Part shown: one piece after another, positions 22,678 through 33,912 of the stretch
Numbering within the stretch: position 1 is the first letter of the stretch
Layout: the number at the start of each line of letters is the position of its first letter
Source of the DNA: Bostrychus sinensis
Lineage: Eukaryota > Chordata > Actinopteri > Gobiiformes > Eleotridae
Reading direction: 5' to 3'
Length of the DNA: 64,000 nt
NCBI GenBank assembly: GCA_020698575.1
Contig: CM036246.1
Location: forward strand, 2,199,001-2,263,000
The notes under the pieces: model-generated
Told to the model about the DNA's origin: nothing
The model's database searches: none
What the model saw: only the letters and a program-made list of their open reading frames with translations
Program-made: the position numbers and the translations under genes

Positions 22678-24018
22678 CTAATTCCCTGTCTGTCAGAGCC
22701 AGTATCAGGTATATGCAGTGGTACTGATGCTAATTGTAAAAATACAAACATAAAAGCTCATTTACTATGGGAGCAAGCTTAAAAAAAACAGCATCATTTC
22801 AAATTTTTCTGCAGCCATGTGTTTGGGGCCTAAAGCTGCTGAACTCACACATGTGCTCTGTATGCCACAATCAGTTAAATCTGTACCAGACCCTAAACAG
22901 TCGAGTATTACGGTCTCTGCTTTGGATTTGTGCAAAGGTTAGTGAAGCTCTGAGGCTTTTAAAAATCTGTCACAAATTAAACAAAACCATATGCAGCTCA
23001 TGCAGTTGACTTTAGTTAATATTTTAGTGTTGTGCCAAAGTTATATGAGTTGGAAATGTACTGTGAAGATGATGGCAGGATGTGTCATTTGCATAAAAAC
23101 GATGCCATTGTTCTCTGTCATTTTAGTGTGTGAACGTTGAGAGCTCAGATGCAAAAACAAATCAGCAAAATGAGTGTTTCATAACCAGTATCTGAAGTGA
23201 CTTTTATGCATGAGAATAATGGAAGTATGGCTGAAAAGAACACTCTTTTTTTTGTAAATTGAGTAATTAGAGGAAGCCAGACTTATCTCTTTGCACAGAA
23301 AAAACTAAGATGGCAGACAGTGCTTTTCAAGAAGATGGCAGCCAGGTGTAGGCCCGTCACCATAATTACCATTTTGATTATTATCGACTTATTGTTTTAT
23401 GTAGTACAACAACATTAATGTAACGTGAGCTAAAGTGGCTTGAATAAACATTACATTACCGTGGCACATTTTAGCTGCTAACCTGCTGTTTCTACTGGAG
23501 TCAGGCCATCAACTGCAGATGAGAATCTAGATGGGAGATATTGTAGAGATTGCACAAACCAGGCTTTTATTTCCCTTTTCATGTATACAACATATCTGGC
23601 TGAGACTGGATATGAACTGTGGCTTTACTACCACTGCACATTTTCTTGGAGCAGCAACACGACTGGATCCAAAGGCAGCCACAGCCTGAAGGCGACCCAC
23701 AATTCCTCCTTCCTAAAGTAATATCCCAGGCCTGCAGTATCAGCACTAACAGGCACAGAGGACAGTGATCTGCCTTTTGTTGTTACTTATATCACATGGA
23801 TATGCTGAAATGTTTCACTTTTTCTTAACCAACTGGAAGCTTCTCAGCATATCACCTGACTTTAAATGAACATTATATACATGAATATAAATTAAAGTCA
23901 TCAATAATATATTCATTTATGACTTAATCCAAAGTCCATTTTTTGTGCTCCACATTTATTGCTGCTTATGTTTTCTTCATTACATTAAAAGTCCATTGCT
24001 ATAGAAAAGGATATACTG
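22678..24018. other. Non-coding intronic sequence
   Basis: No coding exon or complete mobile element recognised. Near 23350, 'ggcccgtcaccataatta' resembles the start of a teleost MITE, but no matching end was seen. Confidence 0.5.
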
Positions 24019-24309
24019 AAGGGCTAAACAATTTTGAAAAAATATTTAATTGATTTTTCAGACAGATAGTGCAGTTGCAATTAGATTTGCCATATATTTT
24101 GTAAAATCAATGTTCAGTTCACAGTTTACATTTCAAACATTTGATGGATAATAGTTCAGTGTTCTTTCAAGTATCAATGCTCAAGCATTGATACTTGAAA
24201 GAACATTGAACTATTCATTGCTGAACAAGGAATCACCTTTTTCAGATCATGTCTATAGAGGTTGTAACTACAGCTGTAGCATGATTTATACATTCATTTT
24301 GCAGCCCTA
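24019..24309. mobile_element. hAT-like MITE with internal palindrome
   Basis: The ends are AAGGGCT on the left and TAGGGCTGC as the complement of the right. Flanks atatactg (24011-24018) and atatactt (24310-24317) agree at 7 of 8 positions, as expected for an old hAT insertion. The centre holds a 66-bp near-perfect palindrome. Confidence 0.65.
24150..24215. repeat. 31-bp near-perfect palindrome, 4-base loop
   Basis: The left arm 24150-24180 and right arm 24185-24215 are complementary at 30 of 31 positions. The single mismatch would be a G:U pair in RNA. The loop is tcaa. It lies centrally in a MITE. Confidence 0.9.
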
Positions 24310-25718
24310 ATATACTTGGATTATCCTGCTTTAGTTTGTGGCATAAAATGGTAGTTAACTCAATACTATTGAGATATTTTCTGTTGCAATATATCCATTG
24401 AAAATGTGTTATAACCACTCAAACCACAAATACCACCATGCTCTTGGTTTTAGGGGGTAATGAGTCACTCTTAAAGTGTGCCCTATCTCACGTCCTATTT
24501 CACACAGACCATTCAACCCAGCAGACCAAAAAACACGTCAGCGAAAACTCCATTTTGAATTAACTCTGGCTCTTGACATGAAGTGACTCATATCTGAATT
24601 ATGTTTGATTTTGCAATAGCACTCTGGAAAGCTACTTTTCTCTTAATGTACAATGCTCCTCCTGTGACATCCGTCTGAATGCACTGGTTCAAATAGAACT
24701 AATTACATTAGGCTCTTAGTGATGTGAGAGGGCCCTTATCTGTTACATGTGATCAGAGATGTCATCTTCCCACTAATGTAGGTCTGTTATGTGCTGCTCA
24801 TGCACGCCGCTGTTTTAAATGTGATAGAAAAACCCTTCACTTGGCTTTGACTTCATTTTACGAACTTGAAGATTTTATAATGTGCCTTTTACATCTTCAT
24901 CTGAATACATGAGACAAGATGAGTTAATGCCTGTACCAGACCCTGCTTTAGTTTAGCTTTGTTTTTTTCTAGATTTAATCTCAGTTTAGACCTCAGTCAG
25001 TCTTGGTTTAATCCTGTTTCAGTGCTAGCATGTAGGCTAAAGCTGTTCCATAAAGACTTGTTTGGACCTATCCAGACAGCCAAGCTACCTCCAGCCTGAC
25101 TGTAAGAGCCACAGTCAGGCTGTCCTCTGGAGGAAACTAAAGCCTAAACCTCAGTCTGCAGGGCAGAGGGAGGGAAGAGAAGTTCTGAACAATTAAACGT
25201 AAATGAGTGAACTGACTATTGCAGGGTAAAATCTCATCTAAGACTCACCAGTAATGATATATTTACAGTATATGCTAATTAAGACTGAGTCATTGATTGA
25301 ATCAGAATTGCAGTTTGAATAGACCAATTAGCAAACCACAGAGGCTGTGTCTAGGCTTTATAACACCCACGTCTCAGATGTGTTCATGCCTGAGTGCTTG
25401 TGTAACAGACAGTAAGGCTCACCAATTAAAAGCATTGTAAAGGATTTTTTGAGATACAGACTGTTCACAATGAATTTGGGTGATGCACAAATGAATTAAA
25501 ACAGGAGTCTGTGTGTAAAAATGCTTTTGTGTTTACGTATGAGCCACGAACTTATGAGTCATTTTGACACATTAAAACTGGAAAAGGAGGGAGGAAACAC
25601 TTCTTACAGAGAAATAAAGACTTAATATTAGTAATTAAGTATACTGTATGTGAGTGAAGAGATGAAGAAGACTGAGATCGCTGTGCAGACTTTTCTTAAC
25701 AGGGGACTGCATCCAGAC
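24310..25718. other. Non-coding intronic sequence
   Basis: It contains a short degenerate 12-mer block (24940-25020) and otherwise no recognised repeat. The part 25240-25520 looks less decayed than its surroundings and is free of recognisable repeats, so it might be conserved non-coding sequence. This is only a guess. Confidence 0.4.
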
Positions 25719-26441
25719 TAGAGCCCAACCGATATGGATTTTTTTTTTTTTTTTTTTTAGGCTGATACCGATATTCAGTAACCAAAAAAAAAATACAGAT
25801 ATCCAATACATCGGACGATACATTATGCATTAGGAAAAAGTATTTTAAGGCATTTTTATTTCCACTCTTGTTTACATGAATATGGCATGTACACCCCAGG
25901 CCACTTTATTAGACTTAACTTATTTTTAAAATGTTGTAGAAAGCTGCTTATTGTTCTTTAAGCTGATTGTTATTTAGGTTGTAGTGGGCATTGGTGTGGG
26001 GAGTATTATTATATATTTTATGTATTATATTTATTTATTTTATTTAGCTTTACCTAAATTTGTTTAACTTAAATTTCATTTAAACTGGCATGCAAGTAGA
26101 GAATGGGGAGAACAACAAAATGCATTTAGAATTTTTGTTCTATGAGGTTTTATGGAAAAGAAATTAGTAAAATATTTTTTATTGCCATTTTGAGCTTTTC
26201 AGGCAATGAGAAGGTGATTCAGGGAGTTTCCTATGAACTCCAGAGTAAGAGCGTTGGCGCCAGCACCCTCTGCTGGCCAAATAGCAGAAGGCCATAATTT
26301 GCAAGTAAACAGGTCTTATTCACAGTAAAAATAGTACTGTTTATATCAGCCAGATGTTGGTTGATAACCGATAATTTTCTAATGGGCTATATCGGCCGAT
26401 AATATTGGCCAGCTGATATATCAGCCTCTAATTGGGCTCTA
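25719..26441. mobile_element. hAT MITE family A, copy 1
   Basis: The ends are TAGAGCCCAAC on the left and TAGAGCCCAAT as the complement of the right. A perfect 8-bp target duplication, atccagac, lies at 25711-25718 and 26442-26449. The interior includes 'gtttcctatgaactcc', 'caccctctgctggcc' and 'gggctatatcggccgat', all shared with copy 2 at 42175-42794. A T run is at 25741-25759. No transposase. Confidence 0.93.
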
Positions 26442-26951
26442 ATCCAGACACAGCCTGTGGAAGGACTGCTGTCTGTCATCTGTGCCTAAAAATGTAGGAA
26501 CTCAACAGGCGCACTTAGTGTTGAAGAAAGATAAAAACACCTTCACTCCAAATTTGACTCTAACAACAGGTCATTGTGAAGACTCTCACTCATCAGGCTA
26601 ATTGATTCACAACAAAATGTTTAAAAAAAGTCATCTGTAAACTTTGAAAACCAAGTCCAGGTGACGTTTTTAAAAACCTTTAGTTCTGAATAGGTCATTA
26701 ACTTCAGAGGACAGCTCACAGGTGGGTGATGACCTAGCCTCTGACTCTGGTCCTGGCCATTCTGCCGTAGACTGACCTGAGTCAGGTTTGACCACTCCGT
26801 CTGGAGAGAACTACTCTATATAAGCTTCTACTCACACAGCAATTTTCACTAGAAATGATCAAGCCCTTTGGACAAAAGATTAGACTTGTTGAACTTTTTT
26901 TTCCACTGATTTCTCCTGGAGGACTGAGAATCTGCATAGACGTCTTGAAGA

Positions 26952-27230
26952 CATTCATTCATTCATTCATTCATCTATCTTCTTGCACTTATTTCCGTTA
27001 GGGGTCGTGGGTGACTGCAGCCTATCCCTATAACTTTGGTCCTTAGGCGGGGTACACCCTGGACAGGAGCCAGCTTGTCACAGGGCTGACACAGAGACAA
27101 ACACAGACAGACAACCATTCACTCACTAGGGGCAATTTACAGTTACACAGGGAGGACATGCAGACTCCACCCAGAGTATTTATTAGTTGGCCCGAGGATC
27201 GAACCAACCACTCTGCCACCATGCCCCCCT
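26952..27230 (-). mobile_element. GGCGGCACGGTGGC-type tRNA-derived repeat
   Basis: On the minus strand the order is a head with 'ggttcgatcctcggg', 'ctgcatgtcctcc', 'gtcagccctgtgac', 'cagggtgtaccccgcc', 'gggataggctgcag', and a tail of (GAAT)n at 26952-26974. Same family as 38899-39276. Following 27231-28071 shows nothing recognisable. Confidence 0.8.
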
Positions 27231-28071
27231 GAAGACAGACCATATTTTGATATTTTATTGACAGATAAAACACACTTTGGCAGCCTTTCTATGTGCTTTG
27301 CCTATACTTCATTCCCCTGAGTTAGCCAAAGCGAGATTGTACAAGTTTTTTTTTCTGCATTACTTTCTTTTGTTTACCACCTCGGTGTGTCATATATGGA
27401 GAGGACACACGCATGTGCTTACAGTCATTTCCACTCTAAGCCACACAAACAGGACTGATGTGGCTTGAGTAATCCTTGTATAATCACTAACTAATCAGCA
27501 GAGAGCAGTCTTAACCTCCACACTCTGGTGTAGAACTCTGTATTCAATAGAACTACCTATAAAAGTCAGGTCCTATTCTCTTCATTTATAGTCCTCTTTC
27601 AGTCCTATCTCTTGTCTTCTGGGCCAGTTTGGAAAGTCCCTGTCTTTTGAAGTACACTGTAACTTCAGTCATGCAGAAGTCCGTGCAGCCTCGCCTCACC
27701 CATTCCTCACCCTCAGTGCACACCCAGCTAATGGCCTATCCACTCAGTCCACTGTGAGCTCACTTGTCCAACCAGTGGAAAAACCCCTGCACTCACAGTC
27801 ATAACTGTAACTGTTATAAAACACACTCAAGGACATTTCTGGGTCGCTTCACCTTGAGCACAAAGAGTCTCAAAAGAGTCACAAAGACTGATTACATTCT
27901 ATAATCAGTATCTGACTCCTTGCCAATGTAAACATGGACATTACAGGGGAGGAACCGAGAATGACATCAGTGTTTCCCAACCAGGGGTACAGGGACAGGG
28001 AGCACAATGCAGGGGGTACGTTGGGTTATATGGTCATGTATACTACCTTTTATCTGTTTGGCATTCAAAGA

Positions 28072-28395
28072 CTAAAATAAACCAGGACTAAACCAGGACT
28101 AAACGAGGGCTAAACCAGATCTAGACCAAGGCATAAACAGTACTAAACCAGGGTTAAATCAGGAGCAAACAGGGCTAAACCAGGACTAAACTAAGTCTAA
28201 ACCAAAGCATAACCAGGGCTAAACTTAGGCATAACCAGGAATAAACCAAAATTTAACCAGAGCTAAACCAGGACTAAGCCAAGTCTAAACCGGGGCTAAA
28301 CCAGAGCTAAATTAGAGCTAAAGCAGGACTTACCCAGGATTAAAACTAGGACTAAACCAGGAATAAATCAGGGCTAAACCAGAACTAAACCCAAG
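28072..28395 (+). repeat. Degenerate 12-mer array (aaaccaggacta)
   Basis: About 25 imperfect copies of a roughly 12-bp unit, aaaccaggacta / aaaccagggcta. A further short stretch lies at 28676-28730 after an unrelated insert. Related short arrays occur in at least five other places in this window, in both orientations. Confidence 0.85.
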
Positions 28396-28739
28396 GATGG
28401 TTCTAGACATTTTTTTAACTGGGGGCCACACTGGGGCCAACCTTTTTGCCAGAGGTTACATGTGACATTTTGATGTGAACCGACTGAGACTTATTTTAAA
28501 AATAACAGTTAAAAATAACTCTGATATCATCTTTGTAAACATGATAAACATATCTTTCTCCTTTATAAAGTTGGACTAACCTTTGAAACAAATTTACAAT
28601 ATAATGTGTGGCCAGTAGGGGGAACACGCTCACAGTTACAGGGGCACTGGCTACCCCCTAGAACTGCCCCTGACTAAAGCAGATCTAAACCAGGGCTAAA
28701 CCAGGACCAAACCAGGGCTAAACTGAACAGCGATTGTAA

Positions 28740-30050
28740 GCGTCGCTTTGGGAAGGAGTTGCTGTTGTACAGTGTGAGAGAGCGTCAAAGTCTTGGAGCG
28801 TTGGCAAGGTCCTTTTAATGCCAAGATGAAAGTTCGGTAGGACACTTTTTACGGCAGCTGGAACTTTAAAAAGGAAAACTTATCAGACAGCTGTTGTCAA
28901 GACAGCTGCTGTGTCAAACGCTTGGCGGATGCTGCGGCGGGCTCCAAAATAAACTACAAAAATGATACTTATAAAAATGAATGCAAATTTAGTTAAAGCA
29001 AAACAATAACTGAGGTGGTTTGAAAAGTATAGAAGTCGTCGACGAGACAAGAGGTGTTAAAATAAAATTACCTCAGAGAAAATAACTAGAAGACAAAACG
29101 AAGAGCGACAAACGAAGAAGCATGAAACGAAACGGAACGAAGAGAGAGAGGAGAGGATGAAAAAGTACCGACAATGTGGACGAGCGGGCATATTTAAATG
29201 ACTGCCAAAAAGGGGCGGTCACTTGCTCTCAGCAAGGTGTAGGACATCAGATGACCTTTGCTAAGTGTCATCCCCAAGGACATACATTCAAATACTCCAC
29301 TTCCATTAGCTAGGTTTTAAGATATTTTACACTCCTACTGAGAAAAGATTTCATGATAACAATACAAATATCACTGGTGAATAACAGTGGCTGAAATAAA
29401 TACCCAACCAGTTCTTCATAAAACAGTTGTACTATTGTCCTGTGAAAGCAACACATGTGAATGCAACAAAGTCATCTTGTTGAGCAGATAAGTAGAGAAA
29501 TTTAATTGTCTCCCCGTGAGACTAACAGTGTCATTGACCACAAAGATGACAGTGTTGGTCCATGTTTTGGGTCCTCTTTGGAAAGTCCAGTCATAAAACC
29601 AGAGTTCAGTACTTGGTCAGCTTCAAAAGGACATAGTGTTGTCACATTTGGTAATGTTTAGCTGGAGGTGTTTATGAGGGCTTTAGGTCAACCTTGAGCT
29701 GTCATGAGGTGCCTATGGAACAGATAGGGACCTTTGTTTGTGGCCCAGGATTATCAGAAAGGACATCTTCGGCTGTAGAATGAGTTTGTGGAGTTTCATC
29801 AATTAGGTCAGCAAAAGGGTAGAAACCTGGTCCAGCTCATTGCTACATAGTTTTGCACATTTGTCTCACTTAAATGTTCCCAACCATCTTTTAATATTAG
29901 ACAAAGATAACCAGACGAAATACAAAATGCAGTTTTTAAAGGATTATTCTGAAAAGCTCCAAATATACCTGGGCCTGTGTCATGATTTAACAAGTGCATC
30001 CTCTGTTAAATCATGAGTTACACCATTTTTTTTTTTTGAAAGCTGAGTAA
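28740..30050. other. Non-coding intronic sequence with decayed repeat traces
   Basis: 28740-29220 is somewhat richer in CpG but has no exon signature. 29640-30010 has phrases such as 'gtttcatcaattaggtca' and 'tttaatattagacaaagataacc' that resemble teleost DNA-transposon filler. No boundaries could be set. Confidence 0.4.
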
Positions 30051-30054
30051 AGAG

Positions 30055-30410
30055 AAAAGGTTACTAAGACTTTGGAACTCCAGCAAACCATGGTGAGAGC
30101 CATTATTCACAAATGAAGAAGACCTGGAACAGTGGTGGTGACTGTCCAGGAGTGGGCTAAGTGCATCAGCAACTCATGCAGGAAATAGCCCAAGCCCTGA
30201 AGCAGTCTCAGAGCAGCTCACTACCACCCCCCATGTGTGACTTTAGGAACAGTGGTCATTTTATGAAGTGCTGTGTTAGTTTTACACCAGACACACGGGA
30301 CACACACTTACAAAAAGTAAAACTTTTGTCCCGTCAGTCTACAGAATAGTCTCCCAAAAGTCTTGAGGATCAGCAAGATGTTTTTTTTTTTAGCAAATGT
30401 GAGGTGGGTT
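30055..30410. pseudogene. Tc1-like transposase relics, two opposed pieces
   Basis: 30060-30190 on the + strand resembles the helix-turn-helix part of Tc1 transposases (reading like LQQTMVRAIIHK, then a stop where Trp is expected). 30200-30400 on the minus strand resembles the catalytic part: HLADPQDFWETIL, a stop in place of Trp, then TDGTKVLLF, and further on a GGGS-like motif followed by a 'CF' pair. Both are riddled with stops and shifts. The two pieces point in opposite directions, so they come from separate insertions or an inversion. No function is expected. Confidence 0.65.
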
Positions 30411-30959
30411 CTTGCGGGTACTCCACATGTGTGACTCTAAATTGCCCCTAGTGGATGGATGTGAGAAATAAAGTGTAGTGTTTGAAGCCACTTCTCTCTC
30501 AGACCTCAGACCTGCTGTATTATCCATTGCCAGTGAATCTCCAGTCTCCTTTGTGTGCTTTAGACCATGCACTCCCAGAGTCCCCTGCTCAGATGGGGGT
30601 ACAGCCCCGGGCCTTGATCATCAACAGTACATACAGAATCCTCCCCCATGGGCCTGCTGCTGGTCCTGCTTCAGAAATTAGTTCAGAAAAAATTGTTCAA
30701 CAAATGTAATGTACTGTCTGCTCACATTTTCCTGCAGCGCTCCTCTGACAGATGGAGTATAGTTCATAGATTTTTTTTGTTTTGTTTTTTTGGCATACTT
30801 ATAGAAAATGGAAGTAAGCGGAATGCATTTTTATTGGTATTGTACAACACAGCTAGAGCAAATGAACCAATGTTAACATTGTTATTACTCTTGTGCTTTT
30901 TTCATTCACATACAGTCTCGGTGAGCTGAGTGTCCCGTTTATGCTTCACCAGTGACAGA

Positions 30960-31065
30960 GCCCTTGTTTATGTTGTCATTCATTTGTTCATTCATCATCC
31001 TCCACTTATTCCTGCTAGGTGTTCTGGGTGAAAGGAGCCCATCCCAGCAACTACTGGCCAAGTAA
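30960..31065 (-). mobile_element. Tail fragment of a GGCGGCACGGTGGC-type repeat
   Basis: It contains cattcatttgttcattcatc, then cacttattcctgctagg and 'cccatcccagcaactac', the decayed inverted tail block of the family. Confidence 0.55.
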
Positions 31066-31250
31066 TGGTGTGTTATGTAAACACTGTTCTTGTACATATA
31101 CTCTATCAATTAGTCAGATTTATATTCCATCACACTGCGGATGACCAGACTCATCCACTGCCCCATTTATGCTTGACCTCTTACTTGGTCCTCCTCTGTC
31201 AGTTCGTTTACATGTAGAGCTCACTTGGACTGTGCTCCAGTCACAGCACT

Positions 31251-31277
31251 TCTCTCTCTCTCTCTCTCTCTCTCTCT
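31251..31277. repeat. (TC)n microsatellite
   Basis: About 13 TC dinucleotides, followed by a T-rich run. Confidence 0.85.
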
Positions 31278-31599
31278 TTATTTTTTTTTTTTACATACAG
31301 TTGTCACACATTGAAAAAGACAACAGAGAAAAGGGTGGGAGTTGGCAGAGTGTGTTGTCCATTTCATGATGTGCACTTAACACCAAGTAGTTGCCAGTCA
31401 CAGAATCACACAGTTCATCACATACATATAATCCTTTAACAAATGCATTCATTTATTTAAATAAAAAATAGTAAATCATGTCTATTATCTTACTCTTTTT
31501 TGTTTTAGAGCAGACCAAACTCAGTCAAATACATGTGAGTGCTCATCGCTCAGGTGGTCACCCAGAGCTTTTGCCGCTTGTTCCATGGAGATGAGCTCT

Positions 31600-31990
31600 A
31601 AATAGTCACCAATCTATTTGTCCATCTGAAAACAATTTGGTTTTTGCACTTTCCAGCTAAGAATGGTTCGTTTTACAGAGAGGAAAGCTACTGCAATATA
31701 TTTTTGTGCTATTTTAGAATTCTCTAATTTGACATTTTTTCCCAATATATCCCAATTTTTTCCCCAAATATCCCAATATAGACATAACTGGAACTTCACA
31801 TTCAATATTCTACATAAAAGGTTCCTAACTTCAAACCAAAGAGTTTTCAATTTTTGATAAAGTAGATTCCAGTAGTTACAGATGTTATTTAGCAGCAAAA
31901 AAGTCTGCTAGACTTATGGTTAGGAAAAAAATATTATTTTTAGTATTCAGAACATTTACAGATTGTCCTGGGGAAATATGTTGTTCTTAT
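31600..31990 (-). pseudogene. Possible LINE (L1/Tx1-like) 3' coding relic
   Basis: A 94-codon minus-strand frame (31898 to 31614) contains KYIAVAFLSVKRTILSWK. This resembles the segment near the end of L1/Tx1-type ORF2 proteins, where an 'AAKKTI..W' motif is usual. Weak similarity from memory only. Another AT-rich stretch with a comparable look lies at 35400-36000. Confidence 0.3.
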
Positions 31991-32039
31991 TAAAAAAAGA
32001 AATGAAAAAAAAAGTAGCTTAACATTGCGAGTTAAAGTG

Positions 32040-32780
32040 GAAACACGCTTCGTTGCTTGTTTCTTTGCTTTTTTGGTAGCATCTTGCTCTGTGGAGCCGG
32101 GCGCCCCCTACATTTCAGAGTAAAGCACTGTGGTAAAAACTCACCAGCCTGGTTGACCCCTGTATGACCCCTCGCTCAGCTTGACTCTCCTTTTCTATTC
32201 CAGGGTTCCTGCAGGTATCAACAACCGCAGCAGCTTAAGCTGTCAACATGTATTTGCGAGAAATGTAAAATCCATTTCATAAAACACCAATGTTTAAAGT
32301 CAAACACCCAATGTTTGTGTAATTTGGTCTCACTGGAAGCAAACTCATTCTACTCATCTATCACACTAAAGTAGGTTACAAAAAGGTAAATTATTAGTAT
32401 TTATAAATTCATATTTGTATTCACAAAAAAACTAATAAACTAAAAATTTTGAAATCCTTTTGCAATCCGATTTAATGTTTTTTTAATGCCATTTAAAGCC
32501 TTAATTTTCACAAAATCAATTTAATGACTTTTAATGCTTTTTAATGCCCTGTCTGTATTCTTCATATCAGTAAAAGGTTTCCTCTGCAATGACCACCTTC
32601 TAAGAAATAAAGCCATTGCTGACTTCCTGTTATGGCTAACTGGGATGTGTTGATGTTTTACAAGACCTGAGACTTCAGGGACACCAGGTCAATTCTCCCA
32701 TTCTTGCAAGGCTGGTTTTTCACCCTGCAACAACTACTATATCACACTAACTCTGAAGTCTGTTCTGATAATAATAATTG
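32040..32780 (-). repeat. Interrupted inverted copy of the 10059/12180 repeat family
   Basis: 32040-32200 matches the complement of 12380-12590 and 10370-10430 (block with 'gtagcatcttgctctgtggag'). 32640-32770 matches the complement of 12200-12360. The middle, 32210-32570, is a T-rich segment like that at 6060-6300, presumably a later insertion. Confidence 0.55.
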
Positions 32781-33366
32781 TAATTATTAAATATAATTAT
32801 CCCCATTCATTGACATTTTCTCCAGCTGGTGGCTCCTTGTATACTTCTGTTGCTGTAGCATGTAGATCTCCATTGATTAGGTCTGATGTTTTCTGTCTGG
32901 AAGTGATCTTGAGCACAAACTCTCTCCGATTTTGACTGACATTTTAATTTAGTAACTAAACAACCGCAGGATTCCATCAATATTTCTCATATTTCCATAA
33001 TAATGAAGCTGTCTGATTGTAATAATTCAGAGGAAACAGCCTCAGAGCATATTGTGAGTCCTACAGTTCACCTCTGACACGTCCCATACACGTTTACACA
33101 GACTTTGTTTTTTTCCTCATGTGGTCGTCTGGTTGACATATGCTTTGTTGTAGGGGTTCCAAGATCTCTCAGAACATTTGGCAGACTTCTCCCAGCAGCA
33201 ATAAACATGCCTTATAAACATTTGAGTATTTTTGTACTTGAGGATCAACAAGAACACACTGGCTTAAAGATCTTTATTGGGTGTATGGCTGTAATAAGCT
33301 ACTTTTTATTATATTTTAAGACTTTAAATTAGTTAATCCATAACCAGGGCAGGGATAAACTAGCAC
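32781..33366. other. Non-coding intronic sequence
   Basis: No exon or complete repeat recognised. Confidence 0.4.
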
Positions 33367-33692
33367 TTAACCCTCCTGGCTCCCTAGACATTTTTATTTT
33401 ATTTTATTTATTTTTTATTTTTTTGTGATTTTTGAATTTTATTTTTGGCTGTGTTGCTTCAAATTGGATAAGATTTGTGACTATTTTTTAAAAAGTGACT
33501 TTGCACAAAAAATAAAAAATGATCAAAATCAATCTCGGTACCATTTTTTGACACCCCCAGGCATAGATAATTCCCACCCAAAAAAAAAAAAAAAAAATGT
33601 CTTGGATGGAAAAGAAAAAAGCAGCTTTTTGGGTTTTTGCTTATCAGAAAAGGAGCAACTTTCCATGCTAAAACAGGCATTTTAGGGGTTAA
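33367..33692. mobile_element. Candidate piggyBac-like MITE
   Basis: TTAA at 33367-33370 is followed by CCCTCCTGGCTCC; the right end reads AGGGG followed by TTAA at 33689-33692. The 318-bp core is very T-rich with a central A run. TTAA duplications with CCC-starting ends fit piggyBac elements. The inverted repeats are short, so confidence is moderate. Confidence 0.5.
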
Positions 33693-33912
33693 ATTTCAAA
33701 CAATTATATAATTTTTTGACATGTATGATGAGGCATAAAGTGGATAATGGCATCCATGAAAAAAAAAAAAAATGTATATATAAAAATTCCATTGCATGTT
33801 TAAAAATGACATTTTCTGGTGTTGACAGACCACAGATCAAAGCCTAAATCAAAGGAAGCCCAGAGAGTGAAAGAAATTTTGTTTTCAATTTTTTAAATCT
33901 CTTAATATAAAA

